A stretch of DNA of 64,000 nt from Variovorax sp. DXTD-1. Lineage in GTDB: Bacteria; Pseudomonadota; Gammaproteobacteria; Burkholderiales; Burkholderiaceae_C. The stretch spans positions 62,001-126,000 of the forward strand of contig NZ_RWKH01000006.1 in assembly GCF_003984625.1 (NCBI RefSeq). Direction: 5' to 3'. The notes below the pieces were generated by a model that was not told the DNA's origin, ran no database searches, and saw nothing but the letters and a program-made list of their open reading frames with translations. Made by a program: the position numbers and the translations under genes. This document shows positions 1 through 8,815 of this stretch, in pieces; the first letter of the stretch is position 1, and each line of letters starts with the position of its first letter.

Positions 1-1434
1 CCGCTGTGGTTTGCCGTGGTGCTGATGGCGGCGTTCGTGCAGCACTACATGCTCGAGTACCGGGTGGTGATGGATCCGACCATGATTGCCAACGTGCTGC
101 AGACCGACCCGAACGAGGCGCGAGACCTCATGAGTTGGCGCATGGCGTTCCATGTGCTGCTGGTTGTGCTGCTGCCGGGTGTGGCGCTCTGGCGCGCGCG
201 CATCGTGCCGATGCGCTTTGTCGGCAAGCTCTGGCGCAACGCGGCGCTGCTGGTGCTGGCCGCGGTGATGGCCTTGGCGGCGGCCGTGTCGATGAACCGC
301 CAGCTCGCGCCGCTGATGCGCAACAACGTGCACCTGCGCTACATGATGAACCCGGTGGCGAGCCTCTATTCGGCCGGCTCGGTGCTCATCAAGCCGCTGT
401 TCAAGCGCAGCCGCAAGCTGATTCCCATCACCGCCGGCACGGCGCTGGGCGCGAGCTATGCCGGGCAGGCCCGGCCGCCGATGTTCGTGCTGGTGGTGGG
501 CGAAACAGCGCGGGCCGACCACTTCGGCCTGAACGGCTATGCCCGCGACACCACGCCCGAGCTGGCCGCGCGGGGCGTGCTGAGCTACCGCGACGTGCAT
601 TCGTGCGGCACCAACACGCTCGCGTCGGTGCCGTGCATGTTCTCGCCGCTGGGCAAGCAAGGCTACGAATCGCGCAAGGACGACTACGAGAACCTGGTCG
701 ACGTGCTGCAGGCCGCCGGCCTGGCCGTGCTGTGGCTCGACAACCAGGCGGGCTGCAAGGACGTCTGCACGCGCATTCCGAATGCCTCGGCGTTCGACAG
801 CCTTTCGCCCGCGCAGAAGAGCGCGCTGTGCGACGGCGAGGAGTGCCTGGACGACGTCATGCTCAAGGGGCTCGACGCACGCATCGCGGCGCTGCCGGCC
901 GAGCGCCGCGCAAAGGGCGTGGTGCTGGTCATGCATCAGATGGGTAGCCATGGGCCGGCCTACTACAAGCGTTCGGCGCCGGAGGTGAAGCGCTTCCTGC
1001 CCGAGTGCAAGACCAACGCACTGGCCGAGTGCGGCCATGCGGAGCTGCAGAACGTGTACGACAACTCCATCGCCCAGACCGACCACTTCCTGGGCCAGAC
1101 CATCGACTGGCTCAAGGCCCAGTCGGGGCGCTACGACCCGGCGCTGCTGTACGTGAGCGACCATGGGGAGTCGCTCGGCGAGTACGGCCTGTTCCTGCAT
1201 GGCGTGCCCTACAGCTTTGCGCCGGAGGCGCAGAAGCACGTGCCCATGGTCACCTGGTTCGGCCAGGGCATGAGCGAACGCCGCAAGCTCTCGATGCCGT
1301 GCATGGAAGCGGGGCTCGACACGCCGCTCACGCACGACAACCTCTATCACACCGTGCTGGGGTTGATGGATGTGAGCAACTCCACCTACAAGCCCGCCTT
1401 GGACGCGCTCGCGTCCTGCCGAAACAAGGCCTGA
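1..1434 (+). CDS. eptA: Phosphoethanolamine--lipid A transferase (EptA family), 5' partial
   Basis: Inner-membrane enzyme with a periplasmic alkaline-phosphatase/sulfatase-fold domain. The family moves phosphoethanolamine from phosphatidylethanolamine onto lipid A, which lowers surface charge and polymyxin binding. The reading frame is open from base 1, so the start lies outside the window; 477 residues are present against roughly 550 in full-length members, so only the first membrane segments are missing. Two hydrophobic helices remain in the first 100 residues. The catalytic domain follows with VVGETAR, whose Thr (codon 505-507) is the nucleophile position, and SDHGESLGEYG near codon 1159, which supplies metal ligands. 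Several Cys are in the periplasmic part, as in the EptA/MCR group. The family is clear; the exact acceptor (lipid A or another glycolipid) is inferred. Confidence 0.9.
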   Translation, partial: PLWFAVVLMAAFVQHYMLEYRVVMDPTMIANVLQTDPNEARDLMSWRMAFHVLLVVLLPGVALWRARIVPMRFVGKLWRNAALLVLAAVMALAAAVSMNRQLAPLMRNNVHLRYMMNPVASLYSAGSVLIKPLFKRSRKLIPITAGTALGASYAGQARPPMFVLVVGETARADHFGLNGYARDTTPELAARGVLSYRDVHSCGTNTLASVPCMFSPLGKQGYESRKDDYENLVDVLQAAGLAVLWLDNQAGCKDVCTRIPNASAFDSLSPAQKSALCDGEECLDDVMLKGLDARIAALPAERRAKGVVLVMHQMGSHGPAYYKRSAPEVKRFLPECKTNALAECGHAELQNVYDNSIAQTDHFLGQTIDWLKAQSGRYDPALLYVSDHGESLGEYGLFLHGVPYSFAPEAQKHVPMVTWFGQGMSERRKLSMPCMEAGLDTPLTHDNLYHTVLGLMDVSNSTYKPALDALASCRNKA

Positions 1435-1443
1435 AGGATCGCG

Positions 1444-2022
1444 CTATTTCTTCTCGCGAGGCAGCCGCCCCATCAGGAAGAACTCGGGGTTCGGCTGCAT
1501 GCCGCTGAAGCTGGCAAGGCGGTTGCTCAGACCGAAGAAGGCCGTGATGGAAGCGATGTCCCAGATGTCCTCATCGTCGAAGCCGTGGGCATGCAATGCG
1601 CTGAAGTCCGCATCGTCGACTTCATGCGAGCGCTCGCAGACCTTCATCGCAAAGTCGAGCATGGCGCGCTGGCGCGGCGTGATGTCGGCCTTGCGGTAGT
1701 TCACGGCCACCTGGTCGGCCACCAGCGGCTTCTTCTCGTAGATGCGCAGCAGCGCGCCGTGTGCCACGACGCAGTAAAGGCACTGGTTGGCCGCGCTCGT
1801 GGTGGTGACGATCATCTCGCGGTCGCCCTTGGTGAGCGAGCCTTCTTCCTTCAGCATCAGCGCGTCGTGGTAGGCGAAGAAGGCGCGCCACTCGGCCGGG
1901 CGCCGCGCCAGCGCGAGGAAAACGTTGGGCACGAAGCCGGCCTTCTCCTGCACCGCCAGAATCGCGGTGCGGATGTCTTCGGGCAGGTCTTTCAGCTCGG
2001 CAAGGGGGTAGCGGTCGGCCAT
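1444..2022 (-). CDS. AhpD-like peroxidase-related protein (carboxymuconolactone decarboxylase family)
   Basis: A 192-residue all-helical protein of the alkylhydroperoxidase AhpD / carboxymuconolactone decarboxylase superfamily, of the 'uncharacterised peroxidase-related' type. The signature CLYCVVAHG holds the CxxC pair and the following His used for thiol-based peroxide reduction in AhpD relatives. The N-terminus MADRYPLAELKDLP and the C-terminal PEFFLMGRLPREKK also look like this subfamily. The ATG at 2020-2022 is preceded by AGGAGACAAAAC, a strong Shine-Dalgarno sequence, although the frame is open far upstream. It is convergent with eptA and has no obvious operon partner. The substrate is not evident. 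Confidence 0.85.
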   Translation of the reverse strand: MADRYPLAELKDLPEDIRTAILAVQEKAGFVPNVFLALARRPAEWRAFFAYHDALMLKEEGSLTKGDREMIVTTTSAANQCLYCVVAHGALLRIYEKKPLVADQVAVNYRKADITPRQRAMLDFAMKVCERSHEVDDADFSALHAHGFDDEDIWDIASITAFFGLSNRLASFSGMQPNPEFFLMGRLPREKK

Positions 2023-2131
2023 GTTTTGTCTCCTGGGGGCAGTGCCATGATCATAGGCAACTCCCTCGAGAGCAGCTACGCCCGCCGCGCCCGTGACGCT
2101 TCCGCATTGACCTACGCATCGGCCGTGCCAG

Positions 2132-3385
2132 CTACGCGTGCATGCGTGTGTGCTGCTGCTCGATGAACGCCGCAACCCGACGCACGAGCGCCCGGCTTCC
2201 CCCCGCCGCCTCGACGCCCGCAGCGGCATGCAAGGCGACAGTTTCTTCCGTGGCGCGGATGATCGCGTCCGCCTGCGCCGCCGACAGCCCGAAATGGGAG
2301 GACGCGGCGCGCGCCAGGTCGAGGCTCGATGCGTGCTGTCCCGGAAGAATGGCCAGCTCCTGGTAGCCCGTGTGCCCGCCCAGCTGCATGACGAGGTCGA
2401 AAGCCGGGACCAGTCGCCAGAGGCCGTCTTCGCGCCGCAACGCGCCATGGTTCTTGACGTGGTCGTCGCTGTTACCCACCGCCAGGTTGAACACCAGGCG
2501 GCGAAAAAGCTCGGCGAGGTCTGTTTGCGGCTGCGCAGAAATGCGTCGCAGCAACTGCGCCAACTCGACATAGCTGCCCCGGCTGGATTCGTAGGGCACA
2601 TCGAGCAGTGCCGAAGCCGAGAGGTAGTGAAAACGCCGTTCGTTGCCCACCGACCCCGCCCGGTCGAAGCGCTCGACCAGCAAGGCATGCCCTGCCACAA
2701 GCGGTTGCAGCAGAAAAGGCGGAACTTCGATGCCGCAGGCATTGGCCAGCCAGAGCGTTGCCGCCTCGATCACTTCCACATCATGGTCGTCGCCGCGCGA
2801 TGCGAACTTGGCGATGCAGCGCCGGCCCTCGTGCACAAAGGCCGCCTTGGGGCGTGCGCCGCCCAGGCTGCCGCCGCGCAGCAGCCGGTGCATGTCGGGG
2901 CCGATCTCGATTCCCGCTTCGATGCGGCGGGATGCTTCGGCGAGTTCCTCCAGCGAAAGGAGCGTCGATGGCGGTTCTTCACTTTCGATGGGCAGCGATT
3001 CGGCGAACACCATCGCGCCGATGCGGTCCTCGTTGGTCAGCAGCAATGCATCGATGTCCGACAGGGGCCTGCCCTGGCGTATCTCGAGCACCTTGCGGCC
3101 CCAGCTGTCGGGCAGTGCATCGCGCAGCGTGAGCGGCATGGCGCCACCGTCGCGAATGCGGCGCTCGGGCAGCACAAAGGTCGCATCGCGCAGCGGCAGA
3201 TGCTCGGGGTTGAGCGGTGCGGACGCCGGGGCTTCAAGATAACGTCGCCCGTAGGCGAACTCACCGGACTCCACCACGCCGCGGCGCACCACCTTCATCA
3301 GGCCGGCCGGTTGCACCCGTTCACCGGTGCGGTGCGCGAGGCCGACGTAGATGCTTCGCTCGTCGACGGCGCTGTCAGAAGTCAC
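2132..3385 (-). CDS. hipA: HipA-family Ser/Thr kinase toxin
   Basis: Toxin of a HipBA-type type II toxin-antitoxin pair, 417 residues. HipA kinases phosphorylate a translation target (glutamyl-tRNA synthetase in E. coli) and cause growth arrest. The N-terminal barrel begins IYVGLAHRTGERVQPAG. The C-terminal kinase core shows NSDDHVKNHG (about residues 305-314) with the catalytic-loop Asp, then LVPAFDL with the metal-binding Asp. I place the start at the GTG in 3383-3385, 11 bases inside the upstream hipB frame, because homology begins just after it. The frame is open further upstream, but that part is the antitoxin gene read out of frame. hipB and hipA are co-transcribed from the palindromic region upstream. 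Confidence 0.85.
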   Translation of the reverse strand: MTSDSAVDERSIYVGLAHRTGERVQPAGLMKVVRRGVVESGEFAYGRRYLEAPASAPLNPEHLPLRDATFVLPERRIRDGGAMPLTLRDALPDSWGRKVLEIRQGRPLSDIDALLLTNEDRIGAMVFAESLPIESEEPPSTLLSLEELAEASRRIEAGIEIGPDMHRLLRGGSLGGARPKAAFVHEGRRCIAKFASRGDDHDVEVIEAATLWLANACGIEVPPFLLQPLVAGHALLVERFDRAGSVGNERRFHYLSASALLDVPYESSRGSYVELAQLLRRISAQPQTDLAELFRRLVFNLAVGNSDDHVKNHGALRREDGLWRLVPAFDLVMQLGGHTGYQELAILPGQHASSLDLARAASSHFGLSAAQADAIIRATEETVALHAAAGVEAAGGSRALVRRVAAFIEQQHTRMHA

Positions 3386-3719
3386 GTTCGTCTTCCGCGA
3401 TCTTGCCTGCTGGGCCTTCCGCCGCCGACCTGCGCACGCGGCGTTTCGCGGCCAGCGCTGCGGGGGCGGGGGCCACGCTGTCCATCGAGTCGATCTCGCC
3501 AAAGAGCCATAACGCGTGGGCGAGCAGGCCGATGCTGGTGCCCGGCTTGCCGGACTCGAGTGCGCGAAGGGTGTTTGGCGAGCACAGCAGCCGCTCGGCC
3601 ATTTCGGTGATCGTCCATTCGCGATGGACCCTGTGCGCGCGGAGGCGCAGGCCGAGCCTTTCAAGAGGGTCGATGGTCTGCGAGGGCAGGGCGGAAAGGC
3701 TGTGGCTGTTTCGTGGCAT
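3375..3719 (-). CDS. hipB: HipB-like HTH antitoxin
   Basis: A 114-residue XRE-type DNA-binding protein preceding hipA and overlapping it by 11 bases. The helix-turn-helix spans roughly residues 24-70, with TITEMAERLLCSPNTLRALE as its two helices. A basic C-terminal tail (KRRVRRSAAEG) may contact the toxin or DNA. By analogy with HipB it neutralises HipA and represses its own operon, and a 10-base perfect inverted repeat sits just upstream. The ATG at 3717-3719 is used here; a TTG one codon earlier is an alternative. No good Shine-Dalgarno sequence is visible. Confidence 0.8.
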   Translation of the reverse strand: MPRNSHSLSALPSQTIDPLERLGLRLRAHRVHREWTITEMAERLLCSPNTLRALESGKPGTSIGLLAHALWLFGEIDSMDSVAPAPAALAAKRRVRRSAAEGPAGKIAEDERDF

Positions 3720-3722
3720 CAA

Positions 3723-3757
3723 TAAAATGACTATTAAACGGCTTAAAAGTCATTTTA
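3723..3757. promoter_or_regulatory. Probable HipB operator (perfect inverted repeat)
   Basis: TAAAATGACT (3723-3732) and AGTCATTTTA (3748-3757) are exact reverse complements separated by 15 AT-rich bases. The repeat begins four bases before the hipB start, in a strongly AT-rich pocket of otherwise GC-rich DNA. Position and symmetry fit an autoregulatory operator overlapping the hipBA promoter. Confidence 0.7.
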
Positions 3758-3786
3758 ATGCGTTTTCTGGCGAATAGCGGAACTTG

Positions 3787-4572
3787 TTATCCGGGCAGTT
3801 CGGGCCTGTGGGCGTCTTGCTGAAGCACCGCCAGATCGCTCTCGTCCTTGAGGCCGACGCCGGTCAGCCCTCTCTGCTGCGCCTCGTGCATCAGCCATGC
3901 CAGCTTGAACGCGGCGGCTTCGCAGAGCAGGCCTTCGGGGCGCACGTTCGAGATGCAGTTGCGCTCGGCATCATGTCGGCCGCGCTTGGGTGAATGGGTC
4001 AGGTAGATGCCCAGGCTGTCGGGCGAACTGAGCCCCGGGCGTTCGCCGATCAGCATGACCGAGAGGGCGGCGCCGAAAAGTTCGCCCACCTCGTCGGCCA
4101 GCGCCACGCGTGCCTGCGTGGCGATCACCACGGGCGAGAAGCGCGTATCGGCCGGCAGATGCGAACGCAAGGCAGCCAGCAGCGGCGCGGCATGCCGCGC
4201 CACTGCGAGCGAGGAAAGGCCGTCGCCGATGACCACGCACACGTCGCATCCCGGCTTTGCCGCGGCACGCAGGCGCTCCGCGTCGGCGGGGTCGAGTTGC
4301 CGGCCGAGGTCAGGCCGGCGCAGGTAGGTGGTGCGGTCTTCCGCGCGGCTGCGGACGTGCAGCGTGTCCCAGTTCTGCTGGCGCAGCGTGGCTTCGAGCG
4401 CATCGACATCGAGCGCTGCATGAATGGCATCGCGCGCCATGGCATGCGCCCAGCCGAAGCGCAGCGTCTCGTCGGTCGGCATGCCGGCCCCGGCACGGCC
4501 CAGCGCCAGCCGCGCGGGCGTGGCCGAGCGCCACTGGCCCCAAGGGTTTGGCGTGACGGAATCGCCGCTCAT
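3787..4572 (-). CDS. eutC: Ethanolamine ammonia-lyase, small subunit
   Basis: Small subunit (261 residues) of the adenosylcobalamin-dependent enzyme that splits ethanolamine into acetaldehyde and ammonia. Recognisable family segments are PTDETLRFGWAHAMARDAIH near the N-terminus, VVIGDGLSSLAVARH in the cobalamin-binding Rossmann part, LIGERPGLSSPDSLGIYLT and NCISNVRPEGL near the C-terminus. The ATG overlaps the eutB stop by four bases, so translation is coupled. It is shorter than the E. coli protein (about 295 residues), as usual for the non-microcompartment form. No microcompartment shell genes lie nearby, suggesting ethanolamine is used mainly as a nitrogen and carbon source in the cytosol. 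Confidence 0.95.
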   Translation of the reverse strand: MSGDSVTPNPWGQWRSATPARLALGRAGAGMPTDETLRFGWAHAMARDAIHAALDVDALEATLRQQNWDTLHVRSRAEDRTTYLRRPDLGRQLDPADAERLRAAAKPGCDVCVVIGDGLSSLAVARHAAPLLAALRSHLPADTRFSPVVIATQARVALADEVGELFGAALSVMLIGERPGLSSPDSLGIYLTHSPKRGRHDAERNCISNVRPEGLLCEAAAFKLAWLMHEAQQRGLTGVGLKDESDLAVLQQDAHRPELPG

Positions 4573-5963
4573 GGCGCCAGTGCGGCCAGCCCGCTCATGT
4601 CGGCCAGCAGGCGGTTGGCCGAAGGCGGTGCGAGCTGCCCCGCCGCATTGGTGATCTGCATGCGTTGCAGCCAGGCCTCGAATTCGGGCGCGCGCTTCAG
4701 GCCGAGCGTCTGCCGCAGGAACAGCGCGTCGTGGAACGAGGTGCTCTGATAATTGAGCATCACGTCGTCGGCGCCCGGGATGCCCATGATGAAGTTGATG
4801 CCCGCGGCGCCGAGCAGCACCAGCAGGTTGTCCATGTCGTCCTGGTCGGCTTCGGCGTGGTTGGTGTAGCAGATGTCGCAGCCAATGGGCAGGCCCAACA
4901 GCTTGCCGCAGCAATGGTCTTCGAGCCCGGCGCGGATGATCTGCTTGCCGTCGTACAGGTACTCCGGCCCGATGAAGCCGACCACCGTGTTGATGAGGAG
5001 CGGCTTGTAGCGCCGTGCCAAGGCATAGGCGCGAACCTCGCAGGTCTGCTGGTCCACGCCGAAGTTGGCGTTGGCCGAAAGCGCGCTGCCCTGGCCCGTC
5101 TCGAAGTACATCACGTTGTTGCCCACCGTGCCCCGGTTCAGCGCCAGCGCCGCGGCATAGGCTTCGTCGAGTAGCTCGGGCGTGATGCCGAAAGAGAGGT
5201 TCGCCTTCTCGGTGCCCGCAATCGACTGGAACACCAGGTCCACCGGCCCGCCGGCTTCCGCCAGCTTGAGCGTGTTGGTCACATGCGTGAGCACGCAGCT
5301 TTGCGTGGGAATCTCGAAGCGCTGGATCACCTCGTCGAGCATGTGCAGCAAACGCCCCAGCACCTGCATGCTGTCGGACACGGGGTTGATCCCGATCACC
5401 GCGTCGCCCGCGCCATAAAGCAAGCCGTCGAGCGTGGAGGCCGCCACGCCGCGCAGGTCGTCGGTGGGGTGGTTGGGCTGCAGGCGCACGGCCAGATGGC
5501 CGGGCAGGCCGATGGTGTCGCGGAACCGCGTGACCACGCTGCACTTCCTGGCGACCGAGACCAGGTCCTGGTTGCGCATGAGCTTGGACACGGCCGCCAC
5601 CATCTCGGGCATGAGGCCGGGCGCCAGCGCCGTCAGTGCTTCGGTGGTGGCCTGTTCCGACAGCAGCCAGTTGCGGAAGTCGCCCACCGTGAGATGCGAC
5701 ACCGGCGCAAAAGCCTGTGCGTCGTGGCTGTCGACGATCAGGCGCGTGATGTTGTCGCTCTCGTAGGGAATCAGCGCTTCGGTCAGGAACTGCTTGAGCG
5801 GCGTTTCGGCCAGCACGTGGCGCGCGGCCATGCGCTGCTGCGCCGTGGCCGCGCCGATGCCCGCAAGATAGTCGCCCGAGCGGGCCGGGCTGGCCACGGC
5901 CATGACCTGCTTCAGGTCGTCGAATGCGAAGACCTGGCCGGCGATGGTGGTGCGATAGCGCAT
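4569..5963 (-). CDS. eutB: Ethanolamine ammonia-lyase, large subunit
   Basis: Catalytic TIM-barrel subunit, 464 residues, binding ethanolamine and, with EutC, adenosylcobalamin. Diagnostic segments include ANLSFGITPELLDEAYAA, FETGQGSALSANANFGVDQQ, CEVRAYALARRY and IGCDICYTNHAEADQDDMD, all typical of EutB. The ATG follows AAGGAAAG and lies eight bases after the stop of the upstream permease gene, forming a permease-eutB-eutC operon on the minus strand. No EutR-type AraC regulator or acetaldehyde dehydrogenase is adjacent, so acetaldehyde must be processed by enzymes coded elsewhere. Confidence 0.97.
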   Translation of the reverse strand: MRYRTTIAGQVFAFDDLKQVMAVASPARSGDYLAGIGAATAQQRMAARHVLAETPLKQFLTEALIPYESDNITRLIVDSHDAQAFAPVSHLTVGDFRNWLLSEQATTEALTALAPGLMPEMVAAVSKLMRNQDLVSVARKCSVVTRFRDTIGLPGHLAVRLQPNHPTDDLRGVAASTLDGLLYGAGDAVIGINPVSDSMQVLGRLLHMLDEVIQRFEIPTQSCVLTHVTNTLKLAEAGGPVDLVFQSIAGTEKANLSFGITPELLDEAYAAALALNRGTVGNNVMYFETGQGSALSANANFGVDQQTCEVRAYALARRYKPLLINTVVGFIGPEYLYDGKQIIRAGLEDHCCGKLLGLPIGCDICYTNHAEADQDDMDNLLVLLGAAGINFIMGIPGADDVMLNYQSTSFHDALFLRQTLGLKRAPEFEAWLQRMQITNAAGQLAPPSANRLLADMSGLAALAP

Positions 5964-5970
5964 CTTTCCT

Positions 5971-7392
5971 TCAGGCGGCCGGAGGCGCGGAAAGCATCTC
6001 GTCCGGCGCCGCCGCCTTGCGTTGTGCAGAGGTCAAGAGAAAGTAGCCGTAGGCCGCTGCCATCAGCACCAGGAACAGCAGCGTGAGCATGGCGTTGAAC
6101 CACACCATGGCGCCGAGGCACACCACGCCGAGCCCGAGCGCGATGGCCGGAAATACCGGGTAGAAGGGCGCGCGGTAGGTGCGCAGCAGGTTGGGCTCGC
6201 TCTTGCGCAGCTTGAAGAGCGCGGCCATCGAGATCAGGTACATCACGATGGCGCCGAGCACTGCCATGGTCACGATGTTGGCGGTGAGCGTCTGGCCGCC
6301 GAACTGCACCCACTCGTCGCTGAAGATGGCCACCACGCCGATGACGCCGCCGGCCAGCAAGGCGCGGTGCGGTGTGTCGAAGCGCGGGCTCAGGCCGGCG
6401 AAGTAGCGCGGCAGATAGCCTGCGCGCGCCAGTGCGAAGATCTGGCGCGAGTAGCCCATGATGATTCCGTGGAACGAGGCGATCAGCCCGAACAGGCCGA
6501 TCCACACCAGCATGTGCAGCCAGCCGCTGTTGTCGCCCACCACCGCCTTCATGGCTTGCGGCAACGGGTCGTTGATGTTGGCGAGCTTGCGCCAGTCGCC
6601 CACGCCGCCCGCGAAGATCATCACGCCGAAGGCCAGCACCACCAGCGTGACGATGCCGGTGGTGTAGGCGATGGGAATGGTGCGGTGCGGGTCGCGTGCT
6701 TCCTCGGCCGCCATGGCCGCGCCTTCGATCGCCAGGAAGAACCAGATTGCGAATGGGATGGACGCGAAGATGCCCGAGACGGCCGCGCCGTTGAGCACGT
6801 TGCCGCCCGCCCAGCCGTTGGCAACGAAATTCGCCATCGACCAGCCCGGCGTGACCACGCCCATGAACACGAACAGCTCGAAGATCGCCAGCACCGTCAC
6901 AAAGAGTTCGAAGGCCGCCGCAATGCCGATGCCGATCCAGTTGAGCCCGATGAAGATCACATAGGCGCCCAGTGCAAACCACTTCGGGTTGATGCCGGGG
7001 AACTGCACGTTGAGGTAGGCGCCGATGGCCAGCGCAATGGCCGGCGGCGCAAAGACGAACTCGACCAGCGTGGCAAAACCGGCCACGAAACCGCCGGTCG
7101 GCCCGAAGGCGCGCCTTGCATAGGCAAAGGGGCCGCCGGCGTGCGGAATGGCCGTCGAGAGCTCGGTAAAACTGAAGATGAAGGTGGTGTACATGGTGGC
7201 CACCAGCACCGTGGCGACCAGAAAGCCGAGCGTGCCGGCCGTGTTCCAGCCGTAGCTCCAACCAAAGTATTCACCGGAAATGACGAGGCCCACCGCAATG
7301 CCCCAGAGCTGGATGGGGCCGAGCACCTTCTTCAGGTGGCCGGTGCCGGCCGGAACAGGGACGGCGACCGGAGTGGCTTCGATGGACTGCAT
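5971..7392 (-). CDS. eat: Ethanolamine permease (APC superfamily)
   Basis: A 473-residue inner-membrane transporter with about twelve hydrophobic helices, of the amino acid-polyamine-organocation superfamily. The N-terminal region (LGPIQLWGIAVGLVISGEYF, then GWSYGWNTAG) is characteristic of bacterial ethanolamine permeases, and the eutBC genes directly downstream support the substrate. The ATG at 7390-7392 is preceded by AGAGGAACGCTCC, a usable ribosome-binding site. It is the first gene of the ethanolamine operon and is transcribed divergently from the FKBP gene. Confidence 0.92.
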   Translation of the reverse strand: MQSIEATPVAVPVPAGTGHLKKVLGPIQLWGIAVGLVISGEYFGWSYGWNTAGTLGFLVATVLVATMYTTFIFSFTELSTAIPHAGGPFAYARRAFGPTGGFVAGFATLVEFVFAPPAIALAIGAYLNVQFPGINPKWFALGAYVIFIGLNWIGIGIAAAFELFVTVLAIFELFVFMGVVTPGWSMANFVANGWAGGNVLNGAAVSGIFASIPFAIWFFLAIEGAAMAAEEARDPHRTIPIAYTTGIVTLVVLAFGVMIFAGGVGDWRKLANINDPLPQAMKAVVGDNSGWLHMLVWIGLFGLIASFHGIIMGYSRQIFALARAGYLPRYFAGLSPRFDTPHRALLAGGVIGVVAIFSDEWVQFGGQTLTANIVTMAVLGAIVMYLISMAALFKLRKSEPNLLRTYRAPFYPVFPAIALGLGVVCLGAMVWFNAMLTLLFLVLMAAAYGYFLLTSAQRKAAAPDEMLSAPPAA

Positions 7393-7499
7393 GGAGCGTT
7401 CCTCTCTTTTCGCGGATGTTGACAGTGCGCATGCAGCAAAGCAAGGGCTGTTCCACCGCTCGCCATAATCATGCTTTTCCCATCCTTCCGAGGTATTCC

Positions 7500-7925
7500 G
7501 TGAAGTCCTTTTCTTCTTCGTCGCTCGTCTGTGCTGCTTTTCTTTCCGTGTGCGCCGTGTCCACCGCGTGGGCGCAGCCGGCCCCCGTCACCACGCCGAG
7601 CGGCCTGGTCTATCAATCGCTGAAGGAAGGCACCGGCGCATCGCCGGCCGCAACGGATGTGGTGAAGGTGCACTACCGCGGCACGTTTCCCGACAGCGGC
7701 AAGGAGTTCGACAGCTCCTACAGCCGCGGCGAGCCCACCGAGTTTCCGCTCAACGGCGTGATCCCGTGCTGGACCGAAGGCGTGCAGAAGATGAAGCCGG
7801 GCGGCAAGGCCAAGCTCACCTGCCCGCCGGCCATTGCGTATGGCACGCGCGGCGCGGGCGGCGTGATTCCGCCCAACGCCACGCTCAACTTCGAAGTCGA
7901 GCTGGTGTCGGTGAAGAAGCGCTGA
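7500..7925 (+). CDS. Exported FKBP-type peptidyl-prolyl cis-trans isomerase
   Basis: A 141-residue foldase with a Sec signal peptide (about residues 1-25, hydrophobic run SLVCAAFLSVCAVSTAWA with AWA/QP cleavage) and one FKBP domain. Active-site landmarks are VKVHYRGTFPDSGKEFDSSY, VIPCWTEGVQKMKPGG and AYGTRGAGGVIPPNATL. Members of this family catalyse proline isomerisation during periplasmic folding. The GTG at 7500 is chosen because it has a CGAGGT ribosome-binding sequence and starts a clean signal peptide; an in-frame upstream start would add unrelated residues that spoil it. Confidence 0.9.
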   Translation: MKSFSSSSLVCAAFLSVCAVSTAWAQPAPVTTPSGLVYQSLKEGTGASPAATDVVKVHYRGTFPDSGKEFDSSYSRGEPTEFPLNGVIPCWTEGVQKMKPGGKAKLTCPPAIAYGTRGAGGVIPPNATLNFEVELVSVKKR

Positions 7926-7931
7926 TCAAGC

Positions 7932-8687
7932 CTAGATCTGCGCCATGCCGCCGTCGACGAAGAGCTCGGCGCCGTGCACGAAGCTGCTGTCGTCCGAGGC
8001 GAGGAACACCACGGCCTTGGCGATCTCGTCTGGCGCGCCCACGCGGCCAAGCGGGATGTTCTGCGCCTGTGAGTCGATGAAGCCCTTCACCTGTTCGGGC
8101 GTGAGGCCCAGCAGGTCATAGGCCGGGGTCGGCACCACGCCGGGACTCACGGCGTTGACGCGGATGCCGGCATCCTTCAGGTCCACCGCCCAGCTGCGCG
8201 CGAAGCTGCGCACGGCCGCCTTCGTGGCGCTGTAGACGCTGAAGGCGGGCGTGCCCTTGATGCTGGTGATCGATGCGTTGAGGACGATCGACGCGCCCTT
8301 GGGCATCAGCGGCAGCGCCTTCTGCACGGTGAAGAGCAGGCCGCGCACGTTGGTGCCGAAGATCTTGTCGAAATGCTCTTCGGTGATCTGCCCCAGCGGC
8401 AGCAGGCTGCCGCCGCCCGCATTGGCAAACAGCACGTCGAGGCGGCCTTTCTGTTCCTTGATGGTTGCGTAGAGCTTGTCGAGATCCGCGAGATTCGACA
8501 CGTCGCCGATCACGCCCGTCACGTTGCGGCCGATGGTTTTTACGGCCGCATCGAGTTCAGCCTGGCGGCGGCCCGTGATGAACACGTAGGCGCCTTCGGC
8601 CACAAAGCGTTGCGCGGTGGCCAGGCCGATGCCGCTGGTGCCGCCGGTGACGAGGGCGATCTTGTCGTTGAGCTTGGGTTGGGACAT
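7932..8687 (-). CDS. SDR-family oxidoreductase
   Basis: Classical short-chain dehydrogenase/reductase of 251 residues. TGGTSGIG at residues 14-21 is the NAD(P)-binding loop, NAGGG the second cofactor motif, and YSATK with an upstream Ser (NASITSIKG) the catalytic triad. [14 protein letters not shown] at the C-terminus is typical. The ATG at 8685-8687 follows AAGGAAG on the minus strand. A LysR-type gene diverges from it 128 bases away and is the likely regulator. The substrate is unknown; quinone or ketone reduction is common among close relatives. Confidence 0.88.
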   Translation of the reverse strand: MSQPKLNDKIALVTGGTSGIGLATAQRFVAEGAYVFITGRRQAELDAAVKTIGRNVTGVIGDVSNLADLDKLYATIKEQKGRLDVLFANAGGGSLLPLGQITEEHFDKIFGTNVRGLLFTVQKALPLMPKGASIVLNASITSIKGTPAFSVYSATKAAVRSFARSWAVDLKDAGIRVNAVSPGVVPTPAYDLLGLTPEQVKGFIDSQAQNIPLGRVGAPDEIAKAVVFLASDDSSFVHGAELFVDGGMAQI

Positions 8688-8789
8688 GGGATTCTTCCTT
8701 TGGATTGCTTGCTGCGAGGCAGCGTTGAACAGGCAAGGAAGTTTGGGCGCCATCCCCCCGCGGACCAAGACGCTGCGGCGGATTTGTTT

Positions 8790-8799
8790 ATTCACGAAT
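8790..8799. promoter_or_regulatory. Possible LysR site between SDR and LysR genes
   Basis: ATTCACGAAT is a short dyad (ATTC-N2-GAAT) in an AT-rich stretch, 16 bases before the LysR start and about 100 bases upstream of the SDR start. Its position suits an autoregulatory LysR contact, but the repeat is short. Confidence 0.3.
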
Positions 8800-8815
8800 C
8801 ACTAATAATCCGGCA

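Noticed and set aside
3386..3664. N-terminal extension of HipA
   Set aside because: These codons are the hipB gene read in a different frame; HipA homology begins after the GTG at 3385.
3787..7392. Ethanolamine-utilising microcompartment
   Set aside because: Only the permease and the two lyase subunits are present; no shell proteins, EutA or EutR nearby.
7416..7499. Upstream start for the FKBP protein
   Set aside because: Adds residues before the signal peptide and lacks a ribosome-binding site; the GTG at 7500 gives a clean signal sequence.
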